DNA from: Paenibacillus caui
GTDB taxonomy: Bacteria; Bacillota; Bacilli; Paenibacillales; Paenibacillaceae
Assembly: GCF_019904135.1 (NCBI RefSeq)
Contig: NZ_JAIOGQ010000010.1
Coordinates: 62,001 to 126,000, forward strand
Direction: 5' to 3'
DNA: 64,000 nt
In this document: positions 24,074 through 33,936 of the stretch, piece after piece
How the letters are laid out: every line of letters begins with the position of its first letter
How positions within the stretch are numbered: position 1 is the first letter of the stretch
Made by a program: the position numbers and the translations under genes
The notes under the pieces: model-generated
The model's database searches: none
Told to the model about the DNA's origin: nothing
Seen by the model: only the letters and a program-made list of their open reading frames with translations

Positions 24074-27000
24074 TCATACACTCACTTCCCATTGGTCGCA
24101 CACTCGTGCGATCCAGACATCAGGTGTCCATACGGTGTCAAAAGGAACCGCTGCTTTCATTCTTTCATATCTCCTGTTCACATAAAATCCTTCTCCGGTA
24201 GGAAGTACGGGCAGTTCTCCCGGTTCACTCGCGGATTCCTTAAGCGGGATCCGGAAAGCAGCCAGATCGGAAGGGTCCTTTGTACCCAGTACAAATCCTG
24301 CCTGGCAAGCTTTCACTTCCGCAAACCAGTCGGAGCCAAAGCCCGGGAAATCTGCGGGTATCCCTGAAAGCACAATATGAAGCCCGCATTCCCTGCTTCT
24401 TCTGACCAGCTCAGTTAATTTGTCTTTGACGGCAAAATCCGTCAGCCGCTTTGACAGCAGATCGGCATCGTCAATAGCGAGCAATCTCGTCATCTGATCG
24501 CTTCCGGCTCCCGCCTCACGAATGTCCTCGTCCAGCAGACTGATGATTTCCGCTGCCCCGCTTTCTCCAGTTCCGAGACCCCGTACATGGGGCAGCGAAG
24601 AGAGCTGCGTAAGACTGCTTGCTCCAGATTGCGGCGCGCGGGCTTCAATCATATACACGCCAAGTCTTGCCGGAGGAATATGCCACGCAAGCGACAATAT
24701 CCAGGACTCGAGAAACGAGGTTTTTCCCCCGCCCATCGGAGCACCGACAATAAAATGCGGCCCGCTGTCCAGCCGAACCTGTATCGGCCCAAGGTCCTCC
24801 ACCGCAATGCCGACAGGCACCGGCACGGCAGCGGCCTTCTGGACCTGCAGCCTGCCGACCGGAAGCAGCTCCCTCAGGTTGACCTTGGCCGGCATAGCCT
24901 GAATCCGCGCAGGCTTGTCCCCCTTCCGGTTCCGGTCCATTCCGGCAATTTCAGCCCTTAGCCTCTCGGCACGTTCGTATTCACTGCTTCCGCCAACAGG
25001 CAAGGCGGTCTGGAATTCAACCGGAGGATGGCCCTTCATATAACCCCTGCCGCGTACCATTTGGCCGGCCGGAGCCGAGACCCTGCCAACCGCATAAAAA
25101 TAATCTCCGTAATCACCCAACTCAAGCGCGGCAGTCTGGGAAATGGAGCTGCGGGTTTTCTCCGGGATGTCCCCGTATCTTCCAGCCGTAATCAGGAATC
25201 GAATGCCTGCCGCTCCTCCCTCGCGCAGCAGCTCGTCCAGCTGTTCGCTTTCGTAAGGATACCTGTTTCTAAAAGCGTGATAATCGTCAATCAGCACAAT
25301 AATGTCGGGAAGCTTGCGGCCAAACGGATTCCGGTAATCTTCCGCGTTTTTGATTCCCGCCGCAGCGAGCAGTTCCCTGCGCTCTGCGGTTGCTTTCTTT
25401 AAAAAGCGGAACAATCGGCCGATCCGGTCGCTTTCATCCGCCGTTATGACGGCCCCGACCTGGGGAAGCTCGGCGAACCCCTGCATCATTCGTCCCATGT
25501 CAATGATGTAACCATGCCAGGAAAGCCCCGGGCCTCCGGCAAGCGACATCAAAAAAGTTTGCAGAAAAGTCGTTTTGCCCGAACCCGGCATGCCATACAG
25601 CGCAAAATGACCGTCCTTAAGGCGGACAGGAACCGCAAATTGCCTCTGCCCCTGAATATCATCCGCCAAACCGACATAGGCCGTCAGCTGATCGCCCACC
25701 TCGGCTTTGGGCAGTTCGGACAAGCTCAGCGATTCAGACAGAGGCGGAAGCCATGGCCCGTTCAGCTTGGCGATCCCCTGTTCTTCGGCGGCTTTTCTCA
25801 AATATACGGTTAACACTTCCAGTTCTTTTGGCGCGAGTTTGTTCCTCAGCCCCTTCTTGTAAACTGCGCTGGTCTGCTGCAATACCGCTTCCCTGTTTCC
25901 GTTTAGCAATACGCGGAAAATGGACTGCTCGACGCCAGCAGAAGAACGCTCCGGATTGTACTCCGCGCCGGTCCAGGCAAACTGAACCTCTTCCAGAAGC
26001 TCGGGTCCCGCTTGCACAAATCCTCTGCCGGCCGCCAAAATCCAGGCCGCATCCGGAATTTTGATCATTTCACGACTGTCGCTTTCCGACTCTACCCTCA
26101 GGCAGATACGGAACCGCGCATTGCTCCATATTTTATCGTCAACTACACCCGCCGGTTTCTGCGTTGCCAGTATCAAATGCAGTCCAAGCGTTCTGCCGAT
26201 AGCCGCTATGCTGATCAATTCTTCAATAAAATCGGGATAATCGCTTTTCAGCTCCGCGAATTCATCGACAATAACGAACAAATGCGGCAGTGGCCCACCC
26301 GGAGCGCCAAGCCGGTAATATTCATCGATATGTTCCAGCCCGCCGGCTTGCTTCAGCCGCTTTTGGCGGGTGACAAGCTCTGCGCGCAGCGCCGATTTGG
26401 CGCGCTCGACCAGCTTTCCGTCAAGATTCGTCAGCGAACCGACCACATGAGGCAGACTGCGGAAGGCTCCCGACATGCCGCCGCCTTTGTAATCGATCAT
26501 AAGGAATGCAGCATCATGCGGATGATAATTCACCCCGATCGAAACGACGAGTGACTGGAGCAGGGCGCTTTTACCAGACCCCGTTGTTCCTGCAATCAAG
26601 CCGTGGGGACCGTGTGCCCCAAGGTCAAGGCGGTCATGCAAATTCAGCACAAACGGCTTCTCTCCCGCCCGTATCCCGATCGTGACCGGCAGTTCCAGCG
26701 GGAGACGGCTTTCATTCCAACGTGTGACAGCATCCAACTCTTCGACACGCTCCTGTCCAAGCAGCTCAAGCAGGGAAATGCGCTCCGGCAAAGCCGCCCC
26801 CTGGCTATGCTTCAGCTTGATTTTGGCCATCAAACGGGCAAAATGATCGCATTGTTCCAGCGAAATTTGGTCCAGTTGGAACGCCCTGCGCATAAGGCCC
26901 CCGTCTTTCTTTTTCAGCGTGTAGGTCCCTTGATCTTCTTCACACTCAATGATCAGCCGGCATTGTCTTGGCAGCTTGTCCACAGAACCCGCCAATATAA

Positions 27001-28048
27001 TCGTATGTAATGAGATTTGCTCCGCATATTCCGTCAATACACCGTACAGAGGATCATTCTCCAGCACTCCGGCATCCGAGAGCAGAACCACATGTCTTGC
27101 ACGGTCCGAACTTGCAGGCTTCCATTCCCCGGAGGAACGATTCAAACGCAGCGTCAGCTCACTATATAAATATTCGGAGAGCTGCTGCCTGTCTCCATCG
27201 GAGCAAGCCATGCGGCGGAAAGAATGATGCTCATCCCAAAAATGCGGAAACCAGCGCATCCACCGCCATTCCTCCTTCTCTTCCTCTTTAAAAAACGAAG
27301 AGAGCAGCACTTCGTCCGGCGAATGACGGGCAGTTAACTGTATGATAAGGGCCCGAAGCGCTTTGACTCCGCTCCCCTTCCCTGCGACAATCCCGATCAC
27401 GCCGGATTCCAGCAGCGGCAGGGCAATGGGACAATCCGGCACGAAAGCCGCCTTGTTCGCAACGACCCGCGCCTGTTCCAGCAATTCATCCGCTTCCTGG
27501 GGCCGGACGTCCGGAAGACGCAGGGTGATAGCAGAAGACGCCTCGCCGGTGCCGATCCGCAGCGACAGAAAATCGTTGTCCTGCGGAGATCGTTCCCAAA
27601 GGGAAGGGGAGCGTCGGCGCACCACGCTTTCACAGCGCTCAAAATCGCTATGTACTTGCAGCAAAATTCCCCTCTGTTTGGCTCCTTCTTCGGCCAGTTC
27701 CTGCTCTACCTGCTTCAGCAGCTCCAAATATGCCGATTCCCTCAGCCGGTTTGTTCTCTCGTACATTTTTTTGTTATGAACATAGATCCATACAGGGATC
27801 AGATAAGAAACCAGCATGCAGAAGGAAATCAGGACCTGCAGCACTACATCGCTTCCGCCTGCCAGCCTGCTGCTTGCCCCCATATAAACCAGTGCCCCCG
27901 TGCCAGCCAGCGTCACTAATATAGGCAAGGCAAACCAGGAACCTGCCACAGAACGAGCCGCCGGTTTCGCCGGAGGCGCCGGCAAACTGCGCTCGCTGTA
28001 ATTTAATTCGGGCATGATGCGGGGAGATCTTTGATAGAGAAAGCCCAT
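24074..28048 (-). CDS. essC: Type VII secretion FtsK/SpoIIIE-type ATPase EssC
   Basis: 1324 residues. Two transmembrane helices near the N-terminus (about 36-56 and 67-90) and three P-loop ATPase modules: GTTGSGKSAL (about 488), GMPGSGKTTF (about 819) and GAPMGGGKTSF (about 1100). FLMIDYKGGG and LILATQKPAG are FtsK/SpoIIIE signatures in the first module. This is the motor of type VII secretion at the membrane. Start 28048 follows GGAGGGCAAGTT; the frame extends upstream but overlaps the yukD-like gene. The N-terminus has no FHA domains, unlike Bacillus/Staphylococcus EssC. Confidence 0.9.
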   Translation of the reverse strand: MGFLYQRSPRIMPELNYSERSLPAPPAKPAARSVAGSWFALPILVTLAGTGALVYMGASSRLAGGSDVVLQVLISFCMLVSYLIPVWIYVHNKKMYERTNRLRESAYLELLKQVEQELAEEGAKQRGILLQVHSDFERCESVVRRRSPSLWERSPQDNDFLSLRIGTGEASSAITLRLPDVRPQEADELLEQARVVANKAAFVPDCPIALPLLESGVIGIVAGKGSGVKALRALIIQLTARHSPDEVLLSSFFKEEEKEEWRWMRWFPHFWDEHHSFRRMACSDGDRQQLSEYLYSELTLRLNRSSGEWKPASSDRARHVVLLSDAGVLENDPLYGVLTEYAEQISLHTIILAGSVDKLPRQCRLIIECEEDQGTYTLKKKDGGLMRRAFQLDQISLEQCDHFARLMAKIKLKHSQGAALPERISLLELLGQERVEELDAVTRWNESRLPLELPVTIGIRAGEKPFVLNLHDRLDLGAHGPHGLIAGTTGSGKSALLQSLVVSIGVNYHPHDAAFLMIDYKGGGMSGAFRSLPHVVGSLTNLDGKLVERAKSALRAELVTRQKRLKQAGGLEHIDEYYRLGAPGGPLPHLFVIVDEFAELKSDYPDFIEELISIAAIGRTLGLHLILATQKPAGVVDDKIWSNARFRICLRVESESDSREMIKIPDAAWILAAGRGFVQAGPELLEEVQFAWTGAEYNPERSSAGVEQSIFRVLLNGNREAVLQQTSAVYKKGLRNKLAPKELEVLTVYLRKAAEEQGIAKLNGPWLPPLSESLSLSELPKAEVGDQLTAYVGLADDIQGQRQFAVPVRLKDGHFALYGMPGSGKTTFLQTFLMSLAGGPGLSWHGYIIDMGRMMQGFAELPQVGAVITADESDRIGRLFRFLKKATAERRELLAAAGIKNAEDYRNPFGRKLPDIIVLIDDYHAFRNRYPYESEQLDELLREGGAAGIRFLITAGRYGDIPEKTRSSISQTAALELGDYGDYFYAVGRVSAPAGQMVRGRGYMKGHPPVEFQTALPVGGSSEYERAERLRAEIAGMDRNRKGDKPARIQAMPAKVNLRELLPVGRLQVQKAAAVPVPVGIAVEDLGPIQVRLDSGPHFIVGAPMGGGKTSFLESWILSLAWHIPPARLGVYMIEARAPQSGASSLTQLSSLPHVRGLGTGESGAAEIISLLDEDIREAGAGSDQMTRLLAIDDADLLSKRLTDFAVKDKLTELVRRSRECGLHIVLSGIPADFPGFGSDWFAEVKACQAGFVLGTKDPSDLAAFRIPLKESASEPGELPVLPTGEGFYVNRRYERMKAAVPFDTVWTPDVWIARVCDQWEVSV

Positions 28049-28061
28049 AACTTGCCCTCCT

Positions 28062-28382
28062 TTAATCGTTCCGGCTTTGGAACAATGGCACGCTTGCCTC
28101 TTCCTGTGCCGGAACTTGTACTGTGCTGTATATATTTTTAATTCGTACAAAAGACCCGTCCTGCAATCCGCTGTCGCGTATGGCTATTTCATCCGGAATC
28201 GGAAACCATCCTCCGCCGGTTTCTTTACCTTCCAATAAATAGGCTTGCGGTCCCCCGGCCCCGTCACGACCAGCGAATTCGCGGATCCAGCGCTCTTTAA
28301 ACATGCCTGCCGTCATGTGGTCAGGAACTTCAATATCACATTCTTCCACGTTCCTGCGCCCGTTCATCAAAGTTAAGATCAT
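28062..28382 (-). CDS. YukD/EsaB-like ubiquitin-fold protein
   Basis: 106 residues from ATG 28382 (AAAGGA ten bases upstream); GTG 28412 is an alternative. The pattern MILTLMNGRRNVEECDIEVP, then a helix, a QAYLLEG strand, and LQDGSFVRIKNIY is the beta-grasp layout of YukD/EsaB, the small cytoplasmic protein of Firmicute type VII systems. It is the first gene of the operon, 13 bp before essC. The family assignment rests on fold pattern and context. Confidence 0.7.
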   Translation of the reverse strand: MILTLMNGRRNVEECDIEVPDHMTAGMFKERWIREFAGRDGAGGPQAYLLEGKETGGGWFPIPDEIAIRDSGLQDGSFVRIKNIYSTVQVPAQEEASVPLFQSRND

Positions 28383-28550
28383 GCTCCATACGTCCTTTAC
28401 CAAATCTTTCACTCCTATAATAGCATTGATCTTCCTGCTAACGTGCAGTCAAATTTGTAAATCCATTACAAACGTCCCACAAAAATAGGCTGTTTGGCTT
28501 AACCCGCAAGGTAAGAATTTCCGCTTTGACCTAAATCAATCTCTATCCAT

Positions 28551-28667
28551 ATAAGTTGCGCAAATGATTGAATCATGTGTCACTGCGAATATGGATCTTT
28601 CTTTAAGGCCGGTGCTCCCGCCGGATTTCTTTAATTGGTCTTAAGTTAAGGAGAAATCGGGGGACAA
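28551..28667. repeat. 117 bp structured intergenic repeat, copy 1
   Basis: A copy of about the same length occurs at 31179-31295. Shared blocks are ATAAGTTG, CAAATGATTGAATCAT with the palindrome ATGATTgAATCAT, TGTCACT, CGGATTT and GAGAAATC. CGGATTT pairs with GAAATC(C)G, giving a stem. It lies between the T7SS operon and a small gene. The surrounding 28413-28917 holds no other gene. Confidence 0.6.
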
Positions 28668-28917
28668 GCAAAACGGCGGCCTAAATATTTTTCTATATTT
28701 TTTAAAAAAAATGAAACCATAACCATGTCAGATTCGTTAATAAATTGTAAAAGAGAAATCGCTTCAATTCTCTTGGGAAAGGGTAAAGAACAGCAAAAAA
28801 GGAGACTGTTTGCCGCTTCCTACTGAATTAATCAATTTGTTATTTTTTCTTAAGCTAGTTTTAAGAAAGAAGCTTTACAATGATCCTATGAATCTCAAAA
28901 ATATAGAGGTGATTAGA

Positions 28918-29157
28918 GTGAAAATCGTCATTAATTTTCAAAACAAACTCGTTCCCGTCTATTTCAACACCGAGAACAAACAACCTGTACAGCGCACACT
29001 TAAGCTTTTGACAAGCGCTCTGGATAACAAGATCCGCAACGGCAAGCAAGCTTTGCAAAAATGTTTGAATTCTCTGATCAGTATTGAAATTGAAGGCTCG
29101 GAAGCAATACTTCACAGCAAAAGCGAATTCGATTCCCTAGCGTTGTCCCTTTATTAA
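28918..29157 (+). CDS. Small conserved-looking protein of unknown function
   Basis: 79 residues from GTG 28918, preceded by GAGGTGATTA. KIVINFQNKLVPVYFNTENK at the N-terminus suggests two beta strands; the middle is helical and basic (KLLTSALDNKIRNGKQALQ). No signal peptide or membrane helix. Single gene with its own terminator, facing the T7SS operon divergently. I recognise no family. Confidence 0.5.
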   Translation: MKIVINFQNKLVPVYFNTENKQPVQRTLKLLTSALDNKIRNGKQALQKCLNSLISIEIEGSEAILHSKSEFDSLALSLY

Positions 29158-29196
29158 TCAGGCATCATTCCATTATCCATCTGCCATAATGAAGTT

Positions 29197-29246
29197 AGAG
29201 GCCCACAGTTACCGGTAATCAAATACCGTGCTGTGGGCCTCTTTCT
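29197..29246 (+). terminator. Terminator after the small gene
   Basis: AGAGGCCCACAG and CTGTGGGCCTCT form a perfect 12 bp stem followed by TTCTCC. Confidence 0.65.
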
Positions 29247-29537
29247 CCTGCAGCTTACAGATACGTTTAAGCTTCTTTCTCCTTAGCCGCTTCGCGCAGC
29301 CTAATTCCGCCAAGCTCGGACCGACAATATTTCCGGCTGCGCTGGCCGTAGCCATGATGCCGAGCGCATACCCGACATGCTTCTCCGGCGTATTGGTGCC
29401 GACCAGGGCAATCGCTGAAGGCACATATCCCGTGAGCAACCCCAGAAGGGAGCAATGCAGGCGCTGGACAGAAAGGTTACTCCGCAAAATACGCCACACC
29501 CTAGTACGAAGAGGTTTCTTTTCCATTGGAAGTTCAT
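29209..29537 (-). pseudogene. MFS transporter fragment
   Basis: The first piece (from 29537) reads MNFQWKRNLFVLGCGVFCG, a typical MFS N-terminus. After a frame change and a large internal loss it continues LLTGYVPSAIALVGTNTPEK and GYALGIMATASAAGNIVGPS, the fourth/fifth-helix region of MdtG/YfmO-type drug exporters. The rest of the gene (about 250 residues) is absent. A clear remnant next to amj. Confidence 0.75.
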
Positions 29538-29553
29538 GGTGTCACCCCCATTA

Positions 29554-30345
29554 TTAAATCAGCTTGACCACCTCACCGATCAAATAAGCTGCGGGAACGA
29601 TGAGCGCCTGGGCCAAAAGGGTCCCGAGGAAGCGTGAGCCCATAAGCAGCATATATATTTTCCCCAGCTCATTTCGATACGCCTCGCTGTTTAACGCCTT
29701 GTCCGTAATTAACCCGAGCTGCGGATCGATGAAAATCGTCAGCAAGATGGTAGCCGCTCCATTAATGATCCCCGATGACTGCGATGCGGCCGTACTGAGC
29801 TCAGGCAGCAGGTGCGCAGCGTATAGCGAAGAAAGTACGCCAACCGTATAAAATGCGGTGACGAACACATTGAGCACAATGAATCTCTTCGGAATACCCA
29901 GCACCCTGAACTGGCTCGGATGAAACGAAGGCCGTCTGACATAATGCCTTGTATTCTTCAGCTGTTCGATCGTCACGCTTGCCGCCAGCCTCGGAAGCGA
30001 GCCTGCAATCTCCAGTTTGGCAATGACCCTGCCGAACAGATTTACGGCGGTAGGAAACAGCAGCATCGCAAGCAGCGTTCCGGCAGAGCCGGCCAGAAGA
30101 ATCACCCGCAAATAAGTAATCAACGAGAAGTCCGGATGATGTTTCGCAAAATCAACAAACTTTGCCGCAATCGGCGCCTGGATCAAATTTGCGGTCCTGG
30201 AGACAAGCACAATAATCCCTGTCAATGACAGTGCGACGGCAATTTTATTTACTTTGACACCGGCAAACCGGACCGAATAGGATAACGTCTCTGCCGTATG
30301 TATAATCATGGTCAGCACATACACAATGATCAGCTTGCTGAGCAT
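29554..30345 (-). CDS. amj: Lipid II flippase Amj (alternate to MurJ)
   Basis: 263 residues with about six hydrophobic helices. The sequence HTAETLSYSVRFAGVKVNKIA and LVSRTANLIQAPIAAKFVD near the N-terminus matches Amj/YdaH (DUF2837) of Bacillus, the alternative flippase that moves lipid II across the membrane when MurJ is absent or blocked. Start ATG 30345 follows AAAGGATGAG. In Bacillus amj is induced by cell-envelope stress; no such element is obvious here. Standalone gene. Confidence 0.85.
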   Translation of the reverse strand: MLSKLIIVYVLTMIIHTAETLSYSVRFAGVKVNKIAVALSLTGIIVLVSRTANLIQAPIAAKFVDFAKHHPDFSLITYLRVILLAGSAGTLLAMLLFPTAVNLFGRVIAKLEIAGSLPRLAASVTIEQLKNTRHYVRRPSFHPSQFRVLGIPKRFIVLNVFVTAFYTVGVLSSLYAAHLLPELSTAASQSSGIINGAATILLTIFIDPQLGLITDKALNSEAYRNELGKIYMLLMGSRFLGTLLAQALIVPAAYLIGEVVKLI

Positions 30346-30446
30346 TTTCTCTCATCCTTTCAGGGAAATCGCCTGCCTGTGGCGATTTTCAGGAGGAAAC
30401 AATTCCCATTCCTTGATCCTCTATATATGTAAAGGATTCACGGGAA

Positions 30447-31136
30447 TCATTTTGCTCCTATTTCGCGTTCCACAATGTCCGCAACTTCATCCAGTTCGTC
30501 TATAAAAGCCCACGGCTCCCCGTCCAGATCGTCCGACCACTTGTGGTTGCGCCGAAGCCAAATGCCTTTAAGACCTATGCGTGCGGCCCCCCAAATATCG
30601 TTGACGGGATGATCGCCTACGATAATCGTCTCCTCCGCTGCCGTTCCCAGCTTCTCCAAAGCTAATTTGTAAATCCGCTCATCCGGTTTGCGGATCCCTG
30701 CTTCTTCGGAAATGACAACCGCATCAAAAAGCTCGCGCAGCCCGAGTAAATCGATTTTTCCGTTCTGCAATCGGGTAACGCCATTTGTAATAAGGCCTGT
30801 CTTCAGTCCAAGCGACCGGACATGCCGCAAGCATTCCACCCCGTGCCGCATGACCTGTGCATGAGTCATGTAATTGGCTTCATAGTACGCCTTCAGTTTA
30901 TCCATATCCATCGGCTGCCTCCAAGGAAGCCGGTCCAGCAGTTCCTGAAAAAATCCGTCCTTCGGCCGGTATCCGTCGGCGTCGGATTCGATCATATAGA
31001 GAACCGTCTCGCGCTGCTGCTCAGGGGATAAATGCCCCAAATGCTCGCGCACCAGCTGTTCGGCAAAGCTGCGGAATGTATGGTCACGATCCATCAATGT
31101 GTTATCCAGGTCAAACAGTATTCCTTTCAGAAGCAT
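30447..31136 (-). CDS. HAD family hydrolase (YjjG/haloacid-dehalogenase type)
   Basis: 229 residues. Motif I is GILFDLDNTLMDRD with the nucleophile aspartate, motif II TNGVT, motif III K in GIRKPDERIY, motif IV GDHPVND. This is a HAD-IA phosphatase with an all-helical cap, similar to pyrimidine nucleotidase-like enzymes; the substrate is not predictable. Ribosome site AAGGGGAAAT precedes ATG 31136. Single gene. Confidence 0.88.
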   Translation of the reverse strand: MLLKGILFDLDNTLMDRDHTFRSFAEQLVREHLGHLSPEQQRETVLYMIESDADGYRPKDGFFQELLDRLPWRQPMDMDKLKAYYEANYMTHAQVMRHGVECLRHVRSLGLKTGLITNGVTRLQNGKIDLLGLRELFDAVVISEEAGIRKPDERIYKLALEKLGTAAEETIIVGDHPVNDIWGAARIGLKGIWLRRNHKWSDDLDGEPWAFIDELDEVADIVEREIGAK

Positions 31137-31178
31137 TTCTATTTCCCCTTAAAATTGATTTATTAATTAACTTACAAT

Positions 31179-31295
31179 ATAAGTTGAACAAATGATTGAA
31201 TCATATGTCACTACGAAGATGGATAGTTCTTACGATCGCTGTTGTCCCCGGATTTTCTTTGAATTGGCCTTAACTAGGGAGAAATCCGTGGACAA
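31179..31295. repeat. 117 bp structured intergenic repeat, copy 2
   Basis: Aligns end to end with 28551-28667 without needing a net length change. The stem is better here: CGGATTT with GAAATCCG. It lies just upstream of the HAD gene. The rest of 31137-31504 shows no gene. Confidence 0.6.
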
Positions 31296-31504
31296 AGGCG
31301 AACTCTTCGCTTCTTCAGAATCTATCCATCTCCTCCGTTCTCTATGCTGTTCTTTAGTTCAACTATAGATTTCATTATTATACTTTATCCATCATTGGGA
31401 GTCAGAAGCAAGTGAAAATCTTTTGTACATTCTATTTAATAGAAAACTGAAGCTTTCAAAAGCATAATAGATATGTAAACGTTTTTAAACGTGATATTTA
31501 TATT

Positions 31505-32964
31505 CTGGACAGTGAAAAGTTCTAAGCATTAAGAAGCCAGCGAATCAGCGTGGCAATCAGCGAATTTCTGCTTGGCTTGAATTATTTGGGTTATGGATAA
31601 GCGAGTTGTGAGCAAACAAAAAATAGATTTACGTAAATAAACCATGACCGTTGCTTCGGAAACAATTGTCTTTGAAGGCGTTCTCAGGCAGCGGAAGAAT
31701 AGACTGGGAACAAGGACGAATACCGGACCGCGATCAGTTGCAACAGACCCATCGCGATGTAGCTGTACATGACGCAGCCTTCAATGGCCTTGACTGTTAG
31801 CCGGATATTTTCCTTGTCCTTCTCATATCCGTCACGTGCTCCAGCGGATGATGTCCGTTGCTTCCAGTGTCAGGTCGGTGCTCACCAGAATGGACAGCTG
31901 GTCGCCAAACCGAACCAGAACAAAACGCAACTCCTGGTACAGCCCCTGTCCCCATAGCAAATCCAGGCACAGGTAATGGACGGTTTCTTCCTTGCCGTAA
32001 ATCGTCACCTGGGCCGTCTGAAATGCATCAGCACGGCTTTGAAACAGGGATTTCAGTTTGACTTCAGCTCCCTTTTTTCGTGGACGACCCCGTCCCTTCT
32101 TCGTCACGAAAGGAGGCTCATACGCCACAGCGTTAGACTTGGCCTTCGTAACGATGTGCATCCGAGCCGTTCCTGATGCGTTCCACTCGCTCAAGCGCTT
32201 CAGTGCAGGAACGGACAGAAAATAACGATCCAGCAGGAGCAAGGCTTTCCCGAATGTTTTGGCAGCCGCAAAGCCTTGATCAATCATCTGCACCACATGA
32301 GAATCTTGCCTCTCAGATGGGTCTCTCCAGCCGAAAATGGTTTTCACACCATCCTGCAAGTTCATGAACAACGGAAGGCAAAACCACTTCTGCGGCGTTC
32401 TCATGAGAATGCCGATGGCGCCAAAAAGATGCCCGAAGATGTGCTCCGCCTTGGAAGAATTCTCGGACTCCTGATGAAGTTTCTTGACGCCGGGCATCCG
32501 GCGAGCTTCCTTGGTCTGCTTCATCCCATCGCCTATAAGCACGGCCATCCCGTTGACGTAAGACAGTGGGGCCGTTCGTTTCACGATCTGAAGCCACGTA
32601 AGCCGTAGAGATTCAAGCGACCACGCGGATGAACGAAAAAAATGGATCAAGTTCTCGTAACAACGGGAATGCAAAGACTAATCCCGGATGATGGAAGTCA
32701 CACCCAAATGATCCGAACGCAACATGAGACCGATGATGACAACAATAAACCAATGGTAAGCGGCTCCTCTGGAGAAGCAAGGACGAAAGTGATGCAAGAT
32801 AGAATCGATATATTTTAGCATGGTATGGAGAATCGCAAAGGAATGAGGTAAACTAATGGACGTAACCCTTCAGCGATTGATCTCCTTTCTGGTGTGGAAA
32901 CCTTAGGATATCATATCTTCGCCTGATTGGGTTATTTTTCTATGTTGAACTTTTCACTGTCCAG
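31505..32964 (-). mobile_element. Decayed insertion sequence with 18 bp terminal inverted repeats
   Basis: CTGGACAGTGAAAAGTTC at 31505-31522 is repeated exactly inverted at 32947-32964, giving a 1460 bp element around a DDE-type transposase remnant. No clear target duplication could be read from the flanks. The internal transposase is broken, so the element cannot move by itself. Confidence 0.8.
31684..32821 (-). pseudogene. IS4-superfamily-like DDE transposase, inactivated
   Basis: From ATG 32821 the frame gives MLKYIDSILHHFRPCFSRGA, then hits TAG at 32678-32680. The same frame continues through MAVLIGDGMKQTKEARRMPG (first catalytic Asp region), LLLLDRYFLSVPALKRL (second Asp region) and TKKGRGRPRKKGAEV to a stop at 31832. 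A different frame, YEKDKENIRLTVKAIEG to the stop at 31684, supplies the C-terminal end after an apparent deletion. Defects are one nonsense codon plus one deletion/frameshift. Confidence 0.8.
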
Positions 32965-33169
32965 CATCTATGAATTGAGGATAAAATGAGCTCTACATAA
33001 AATATATACTCAATGCAAAGCATACCCCTTAGAGTACACAGAGAGTATAATAAATAAAATTCTCTCGTATATATATTAAGGGGCATTATCAAATGTCTTC
33101 TATCCCAATTCAAGTCGGATCAGATGAATACGGCTATAGAAGGACTGAGCCTTCCGGTACATTTTAATT

Positions 33170-33925
33170 TTATATCTTACTTTTGGCAGGCAGCTGCGCT
33201 TCGAACGGCAGGCTCTCTTTAACCGCCCACAGATCATCATAGCTGAAAATGCGGTGATCGGCTCTGGAGAGGTCCTGCCGGCCAGAGCCGGGGTTGTGAA
33301 AGCCAATACAGCGCATCCCCGCGCTTTTGGCTGCCTGGACACCATTTCGTGAATCCTCAATAACGACGCAATGGGCCGGGGCTATGCCAAGCTGCTCGGC
33401 GGCGTACAGGAAGATGTCCGGGGCCGGTTTACCCTGCGAAACTTCTTCTCCCGTAATTCGAATGTCGAAGTAACGGGCCAGCCCCGTTTTTTCCATGATG
33501 AGCTCAATGAGCGCCCGTGGAGAGGAGGAGGCCACCGCAACCGGAATCCCTTTCTCCAGCAGCCAGTCCAGCCAACGCTTCAGTCCGGCAATCGCCACAA
33601 GACCTTCGTGTATGCTCATCGACTTCATTACATTTTCCTTGTGATAGACCAGCGTCTCTTCCAACGAATCGGGGAGCCGATGTTTGTCCAGCACCTGGCG
33701 CCACATGGATTCAAGGGTCACTCCGACATAGGTGTGGTGCTCTTCTTCCGTCACAGACGCACCGAAATGGGCAAAGGAGTTGCGCTCGATCTCAAAATAA
33801 ATCGGTTCGCTGTCTACCAGCACCCCGTCCATATCGAAGATAACTGCCTTGATCGGTACGGGAGTGGAGTGACCTTGTGTGCATTCATTATTCGGCTGTG
33901 CATCCTGAATGGTTGTAATGTCCAT
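33170..33925 (-). CDS. HAD-IA hydrolase, beta-phosphoglucomutase/phosphatase-like
   Basis: 251 residues. Motif I AVIFDMDGVLVDSEP (about 27-41), a helical cap, ASSSPRALIE (motif II), KPAPDIFLYAAEQLG (motif III Lys) and CVVIEDSRNGVQAAKSAG (motif IV). This subgroup includes beta-phosphoglucomutase and sugar-phosphate phosphatases. Last gene of a four-gene minus operon, 11 bp after the dehydrogenase, so it probably dephosphorylates an intermediate of that pathway. Start 33925 follows AAGGGGGAG. Confidence 0.85.
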   Translation of the reverse strand: MDITTIQDAQPNNECTQGHSTPVPIKAVIFDMDGVLVDSEPIYFEIERNSFAHFGASVTEEEHHTYVGVTLESMWRQVLDKHRLPDSLEETLVYHKENVMKSMSIHEGLVAIAGLKRWLDWLLEKGIPVAVASSSPRALIELIMEKTGLARYFDIRITGEEVSQGKPAPDIFLYAAEQLGIAPAHCVVIEDSRNGVQAAKSAGMRCIGFHNPGSGRQDLSRADHRIFSYDDLWAVKESLPFEAQLPAKSKI

Positions 33926-33936
33926 TCTCCCCCTTG

